The translations under genes and the position numbers were made by a program. The notes under the pieces were generated by a model. That model saw only the letters and a list, made by a program, of their open reading frames with translations, had not been told where the DNA came from and searched no databases. A stretch of 64,000 bases of DNA from Humulus lupulus (Eukaryota > Streptophyta > Magnoliopsida > Rosales > Cannabaceae): NCBI RefSeq assembly GCF_963169125.1, contig NC_084796.1:90070888-90134887 (forward strand), written 5' to 3'. Below, in pieces: positions 58,650 to 64,000 of this stretch. Every line of letters starts with the position of its first letter. The first letter of the stretch is position 1.

Positions 58650-58908
58650 GGTTAATTTTGGAACAAAGATGAGTTTCGAGCCTGAGAATTAGATCATATA
58701 GGATGATTAGAAACAAACTTAGAAAATAAAGATGGCTTGTTTTTCTAAGTATAGAAACCCACTCTAAATAATAAAGAAGACTTATAAAATTTTCCTAAGA
58801 AGTCATAATCAATAGGTCTTAGTATGTTTGTTTTAGAATAGGTTTTTCCTTGGAGCCTAATAGGTATAGTTCTTACATGTTTCTTTCAACTGTTAGAACT
58901 CTGCTACA

Positions 58909-60140
58909 ATGTTGCTCCGAAGATCTGCACGCACCAACGAAAATGCCTCCAACGATGTTCCAGCGAACAATGAAACCCCTTCAGTTCGCAGAAGGGAAGT
59001 GCGTGCTACTGCTAGCTGGAATGCGCTAGCACCGCTAGCTGACAACACTACGGAGATTGCCAGACTGTGACAACAAGTCGAGGAAATTTTGCAGCAACAA
59101 CGACAACAAGCTCAGCCTCAGACTCAGACTCAGCCTCCGCCTTAGCCGCAGCCGCAGCCGCAGCCACAACAAATGGCCTCAGCACCCCAACAAGTTGGTC
59201 CATATGGGGGATGGCCAGTGGCGAACTACACATCATATCCAGCAAAGCACATGGAGCCAATTTATGAGAGGTTCCGCAAAACAGCACGCTCCAAACTTCG
59301 AAGGGACTACAGACCCCTTTGAGGTAGAAGAGTGGCTAACGAATGTGGAGCCAATTCTGACGCACATGAATCTCAGTAATGGAGACCGTATATCCTGCGT
59401 CTCATCATTGCTTAAGAAGGATGCCAGGATATGGTGGGACTTGGTCCAGCAATCGCATGATGTTGCCACCAGGACATGGACTCGATTTGTGGAGCTGTTC
59501 CACAAGAAGTATTACAATTCGAATGTACTTGCTTTAAGAGTTGAGGCGTTTGCCAACTTGAGGAAAGGAAATTTATCAATGGCAGAGTATGCTCGTCAGT
59601 TTGACCGTTTAGCTAAGTTTGCATCTGAGATGGTTCCAACCTATTTTCTAAGGGTGAACAAGTTCGTCAGAGGACTTCGACCGAAGATTGAGATGGGGGT
59701 TTAGCTAGCAAACCTGGGGAATACTACGTATGCCGACGTTCTAGAGACGACAATAGAAGTAGAGAGGCTGCAGGCTAATGTAAGTAAAGAAGAAACCAGT
59801 AACCCTGAGCCTAGATAGCAGAGTCAACCTAAAACCACTCGGAACAACAACCATAATAACAACCATCAGTCCGGCAACAATAGTAACGATCAGAAGAGAA
59901 GGCATCCTGATAACAAGCAATCTGACAGCGATAAGAGGGCACAGACAAATAATGGGGGAAATATGTCGGGTTATGTTGAATACCCGCCATGTGCTAAGTG
60001 TCAGAAGAAACATCCTGGAGAATGTCGTACAAACACCAAGGAATGTTTTAACTGTGGTCAAGAAGGACATCGGAAAAGAGACTGTCCTCAGCGCAAGCCA
60101 GAAAGGAAGAAAGACGACAAGATGGTTCCTGCTAGGGTTT
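58909..60140 (+). pseudogene. Chromovirus A gag
   Basis: ATG at 58909 (MLLRRSARTNENASNDVP), after an acceptor-like TTTCTTTCAACTGTTAG. In-frame TGA at 59068 and TAG at 59143 lie in a Gln/Pro-rich stretch. A frame change at an A-run near 59276 moves into the frame carrying the capsid-like core (NFEGTTDPFEVEEWLTNVEP, RIWWDLVQQSHDVA, FHKKYYNSNVLALRVEAF). Stops at 59702 and 59816 follow. The nucleic-acid-binding part has CAKCQKKHPGEC and a classic CFNCGQEGHRKRDC knuckle (60044-60085). Most stops fit C-to-T change at CAG or CGA codons. Continuous with pol in the same frame. Confidence 0.88.
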
Positions 60141-63100
60141 TTACCTTAACCCAAGGAGAGACTGATGCTAGCAATAAGGTGGTCACAGGTCAGGTTTCTA
60201 ACCTCAATAACATATGCTCTGTATTATTTGATTCGGGAGCCACTCATTCGTATATCTCGTTAGGAATGATAGAAAAACTAGACAAACCTTGTGAAAGATT
60301 TAGAACTAGGTTTGTAACCGAGTTTCCTTCAGGCAAAGTAGTTCTATCATCACGGATAGTACGAGGCGTACTGATCAAGATTGAGGACGTAGAACTAGAA
60401 GGAGACCTGATAGAACTGGTGATCAAGGACTTCGACGTAATACTAGGCATGGACTGGCTAGCACGGCATGGCGCAACCATCGACTGCAAATGCAAGAAGG
60501 TGATGTTCGAGACTCCTGACAGCCAGAAACTATGCTTCATGGGACAAGCTTCAGGATTACGCACCCCGTTAGTATCATCTCTCAAGGCTCAAAGAATGAT
60601 GGAAAAAGGATGTCAAGCGTTCTTAGCCAGCATCATAGATGTGGTAAAGGAGACAACACTTAAGGTTGGAGACGTTCGTATTGTAAAAGAATTCCCAGAG
60701 GTATTTCCCGATGCCTTGCCAGGATTGCTGCCGACTCGTGAAATTTACTTCACGATAGAATTAGTACCGGACACCGAGCCTATCTCTAAGGCACCATGCC
60801 GGATGGCACCTACGGAACTCATGGAGTTAAAGACGCAACTACAAGAACTCCTAGACTTGGGTTTTATTAGGCCAAGCCATTCGCCATGGGGAGCCCCGGT
60901 GTTATTTGTGAAGAAGAAGGACTGAAGTATGCGGATGTGCATAGACTACCGTGAGCTGAATAAATTAACGATTAAGAATAAGTACCCACTACCTCGGATC
61001 GATGATTTTTTTGATCAACTCCGAGGTGTGACTGTATTTTCAAAGATTGATTTACGGTCCGGGTACCATCAGCTCAAGGTGAGGGGAGAAGATATCCCTA
61101 AGACAAGTTTTAGAACTCGTTATGGACATTACGAGTTCTTGGTTATGTGTTTTGGACTTACTAACGCACTAGCCGCATTTATGGACTTGATGAATAGGGT
61201 CTTCAAGGATTACTTAGATAAATTCGTCATAGTGTTCATCGACGACATCTTAGTATACTCTAAGGATGAAGTAGAGCACGAGGAACATTTGAGGTTGATT
61301 TTGTCACGACTAAAGGAGCATTAACTCTACGCCGAGTTCAAGAAATGCGAATTTTGGCTTTCACAAGTGGCGTTCCTCGGGCACATTATATCAAAAGACG
61401 GAGTTGCAGTAGACCCATCAAAGGTAGAGGTCGTGAAGGATTGGCCAAGACCAAAGAACGCATCTGAAGTAAGAAGATTTCTAGGGTTAGCAGGTTATTA
61501 TAGGAGGTTCGTAGAGGGCTTTTCTAAGATAGCCACTCCGCTCACCAACCTCACCCAGAAAAAATAAAGATTCAACTGGAATGATAGATGTGAAGAAAGC
61601 TTCCAGTTGCTTAAGGATAAGCTTTGTTTAGCACCAGTACTCTGTGTAGCGACACCCAACAATAAGTTCGTAGTCTACTGCGATGCATCGAAGCAAGGAT
61701 TGGGTTGTGTGCTGATGCAGAATGATAAGATGATAGCCTACACCTCACGACAGTTGAAGGAGTACGAACAGCGCTATCCAACTCACAATATGGAATTGGC
61801 AGCGGTGGTCTTTGCGTTGAAAATCTGGCGCCATTATCTTTATAGAGAACGGTGCGAGATTTATACGGACCACAAGAGTTTAAAGTACTTCTTTACTCAG
61901 AAGGAGCTCAACATGAGACAGCGTAGGTGGTTAGAGTTAGTAAAGGATTACAACTGCGAAATCTTATACCACCTGGTGAAGGCAAACGTAGTTGCCGATG
62001 CGCTTAGTAGGAAAAGTTATGGAAATTTAGCAGCATTAGCTGGAATAGAAAAGCCACTACAGCAGGAGCTAATCAATGCCGGAATAGAAGTAATTGTTGG
62101 CAAGCTAGCTAACTTGTCTATCCAGGAAAATCTACTAGAAGATATACGGATTGGTCAGGGACATGACGACACACTAACAACACATATGGATGCAGTCAAA
62201 GAAGGCAATGCCACAGATTTCTCAATATCTAGTCAAGGTTTATTGAGATATAAGGATCAGGTATGCGTGCCAAATGATCAGAAGATTAAGAGGACTATTC
62301 TAGAAGAGGCGCACAGTACCCCATACTCAGTTCACCCAGGGTCTACCAAGAGGACTCATGACATCAAGGTAATCTATTGGTGGCCAGGGATTAAGAAGGA
62401 CATAGCAGAGTTTGTGTCTAAGTGTCTTGTATGCCGGCAAGTGAAAGTAGAGCATCAGCGAACTGCATGCTTTTTGCAACCGCTTAGCGTACTAGAATGG
62501 AAGTGGGACGATATAGCTATGGACTTCGTGACAGGTTTGCCAAGAACGAACAAGCAGCATGATTCCGCTTGAGTAGTAATAGATAGACTAACCAAGTCAG
62601 CTCATTTCCTGCCTGTTAAGACTTCATACACGGCATACCAATATGCAGACATCTACGTCCAAGAGATAGTACGGTTGCATGGAATCCCCAAGACAATAGT
62701 GTCAGATAGTGGATCGGTGTTTACATCGAGATTTTGGGGAAGTTTACAGCAAGCTATGGGAACTAAGTTAAGTCTTAGTACAACTTTTCATCCTCAAACA
62801 GACGGGCAGTCCGAGCGTACGATTCAAATTTTAGAAGTTATGCTACGCGCTGTGTACTTGATTACGGATGATCATGGAATAAGTACTTGTCGCTGATAGA
62901 GTTTTCCTACAACAATAGCTACCAGCCAACGATTGGGATGGCACCTTATGAGTTGCTATATGGAAGAAGGTGCCGATCACCGTTGCACTGGGACGATGTA
63001 GCAGAAAGACAGCTTCTAGGTCTCGAAGCCGTTAGACAAGCTCAAGAAGTAGTAGCGCTTATTAGACAACGTATGCTTGCTGCTTAAATCCGTTAGAAAA

Positions 63101-63560
63101 GCTATGCGGATTCCAAGCGACGCGATATGGAATTCAACGTTGGAGATCAAGTCTTCTTGAAGATATCTCCTATGAAAGGTGTAAAGCGGTTTGGGAAGAA
63201 AGGCAAGTTTAGTCCCCGATTTATAGGTCCTTTTGAGATATTGGACAAAGTGGGAGCAGTTGCGTATAGACTAGCCCTACCGCCAGCACTAGCAGATAGT
63301 CACAACGTGTTCCACATCACTATGCTACGCAAGTATGTGTCCGACACATCTCAAGTCCTCAAGTACGATACTATAACACTCCAGAAAGACTCGAGTTACG
63401 AGGAACGGCCGGTTAGCATCCTGGATAATGGGTGAAGCAGTTACAGTCCAAAAAAATTCCTATACTCAAAGTCCTATGGAGTAATAGTTCTGAACGAGAG
63501 GCAACGTGGGAGTTGGAGGAGAACATGCAAGGCTGGTATCCGGAGTTATTTGGTAAGTAA
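60141..63560 (+). pseudogene. Chromovirus A pol with chromodomain
   Basis: Protease: LFDSGATHSYIS (Asp codon at 60230). RT: EIYFTIELVPDTEPISKAPC at the start, SHSPWGAPVLFVKKKD, TGA at 60923, then [14 protein letters not shown] and the catalytic [10 protein letters not shown] near 61240. RNase H 61610-61990: FVVYCDASKQGLGCVL, THNMELAAVVFALKIWRHYL, YTDHKSLKY, NVVADALSR. Integrase: H-x-H region TPYSVHPGSTKRTHD with CLVCRQ, core IAMDFVTGLPR, IVSDSGSVFTSRFW and TFHPQTDGQSERTIQ, C-terminus KFSPRFIGPFEILD. The chromodomain-like tail VLWSNSSEREATWELEE ends at TAA 63558-63560. Stops also at 61322, 61565, 62570, about 62870, 63085 and 63094, with frame changes near 62843 and 63425. The RT and integrase motifs themselves remain readable, so decay is recent. 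Confidence 0.9.
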
Positions 63561-63583
63561 ATTTAGAGGACGAAACTCTTTTT

Positions 63584-63595
63584 AGTAGGGGAGAA
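63584..63595 (+). other. Chromovirus A polypurine tract
   Basis: AGTAGGGGAGAA directly before the 3' LTR start; the same as in element B. Confidence 0.85.
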
Positions 63596-63596
63596 T

Positions 63597-64000
63597 TGTA
63601 GAGTCCAAGAACATTACTTAGCCAGTTAGATAGTAGTATAATAGTAATAGTAGAAGTCTTTTTATGACTGTTGATTTTGGTTCAGACCGGGATTTAATTG
63701 GACACTCATAGTAACACTTGTAGATATTCTAAGTTTAACCTATAGTTTAAGAATATAAATTTTAACCTAAGGTTTGATTAATATGATTGATATTGATGGT
63801 GATATTTATTATATTATAAGGTTTAGATAGACCCAATAAGAAAGTAACACTTGTCTTGTGTATGTTTAATGATAATTAAGTATTTTTTCGGAATATGTTT
63901 ATTAAGAGTAATATTTTAATATCCTAGGGTCTGTCAGCAGCTTTGAAAACGTTAGAGGACTTAGTCAAAGTTGTTTACTCAATTCAAATTAAGCTGAAAT
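63597..64000 (+). repeat. Chromovirus A 3' LTR, first 404 bp
   Basis: TGTAGAGTCCAAGAACATTAC...; matches the 5' LTR with scattered differences and retains the 14 bp missing there. It runs off the window end. Confidence 0.92.

Larger units (their letters stand above)
55860..64000 (+). mobile_element. Tekay/Del-like chromovirus A (5' LTR to start of 3' LTR)
   Basis: 5' LTR, tRNA-Met-type PBS, a leader with an extra ORF, gag-pol in one reading direction ending with a chromodomain, a polypurine tract and the first 404 bp of the 3' LTR. The window ends inside the 3' LTR. Left flank GCCTT (55855-55859) is the TSD candidate. Domain order (protease, RT, RNase H, integrase, chromodomain) is that of chromoviruses; the long LTR and PBS suit the Tekay clade. 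About twelve stops and three or more frameshifts make it defective. Confidence 0.92.

Noticed and set aside
59057..59290. Alternative gag start with an Arg/Ser/Leu-rich N-terminus at 59057
   Set aside because: This is the wrong frame of the Gln/Pro-rich stretch; a frame change at an A-run near 59276 makes it look joined to gag.

Overview
This window is nuclear DNA from a flowering plant, very probably a eudicot with a retrotransposon-rich genome. The evidence is chromovirus (Tekay/Del-like) and Tat/Retand-like Ty3/Gypsy elements, a Cassandra TRIM with a 5S-like domain, a SIRE-like Copia LTR, a CACTA (En/Spm) transposon, and fragments of ordinary plant genes with plant-type GT-AG introns. I cannot name the species. 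I see no intact host gene, tRNA, functional rRNA gene or CRISPR array. Almost everything is mobile DNA, much of it nested with readable target-site duplications (TSDs).

Layout, left to right. Positions 1-6167: a Cassandra TRIM whose 5' LTR appears to have been split by a Tekay-like LTR (6-5611), itself split by a 3.67-kb solo LTR (248-3914, TSD TTAGA). 6168-10821: LTR debris, with a Retand-type solo LTR (7301-7891, TSD ACTTT) and a SIRE-like Copia LTR (about 7904-9572). 10822-13670 and 30336-30887: a minus-strand Tekay chromovirus (3' LTR plus the end of pol), split by a CACTA transposon at 13671-30335 (TSD CTT). The CACTA element carries a CACTA-type protein remnant and exon pieces of at least four unrelated plant genes: a KAPP-like PP2C phosphatase, a STAR/QKI-type KH protein, a TOM1-like VHS/GAT protein and ribosomal protein eL38. 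It has later received a 359-bp Copia solo LTR (TSD CTATC) and a 3.9-kb solo LTR (21549-29249, TSD GTTCC) that holds another 3.78-kb solo LTR (24180-27960, TSD GCGCT).

30888-33268: two partial plus-strand Tekay LTRs. The second is interrupted by a nearly complete Tat/Retand element (33269-44826, minus strand, matched 606-bp LTRs). This element has gag, protease, RT, a second archaeal-type RNase H and integrase, and, between pol and its 3' LTR, an opposite-strand multi-exon gene with its own TATA-like box. 44855-55859: an LTR of another Gypsy family, split by an element with 2.5-kb LTRs (46073-55342, TSD GGAGC) whose internal region is badly decayed. 55860-64000: a Tekay chromovirus with 5' LTR, PBS, an extra ORF ahead of gag, gag-pol with a chromodomain, PPT and the start of the 3' LTR. 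It carries a dozen stops and frameshifts, so it is a recent-looking but dead copy.

No pathway links these genes. What the window shows is a history: nested insertions, LTR-LTR recombination to solo LTRs, loss of coding capacity (largely C-to-T type stops), and gene-fragment capture by a DNA transposon. All coordinates come from reading the sequence. LTR identities and family names were not checked by alignment.
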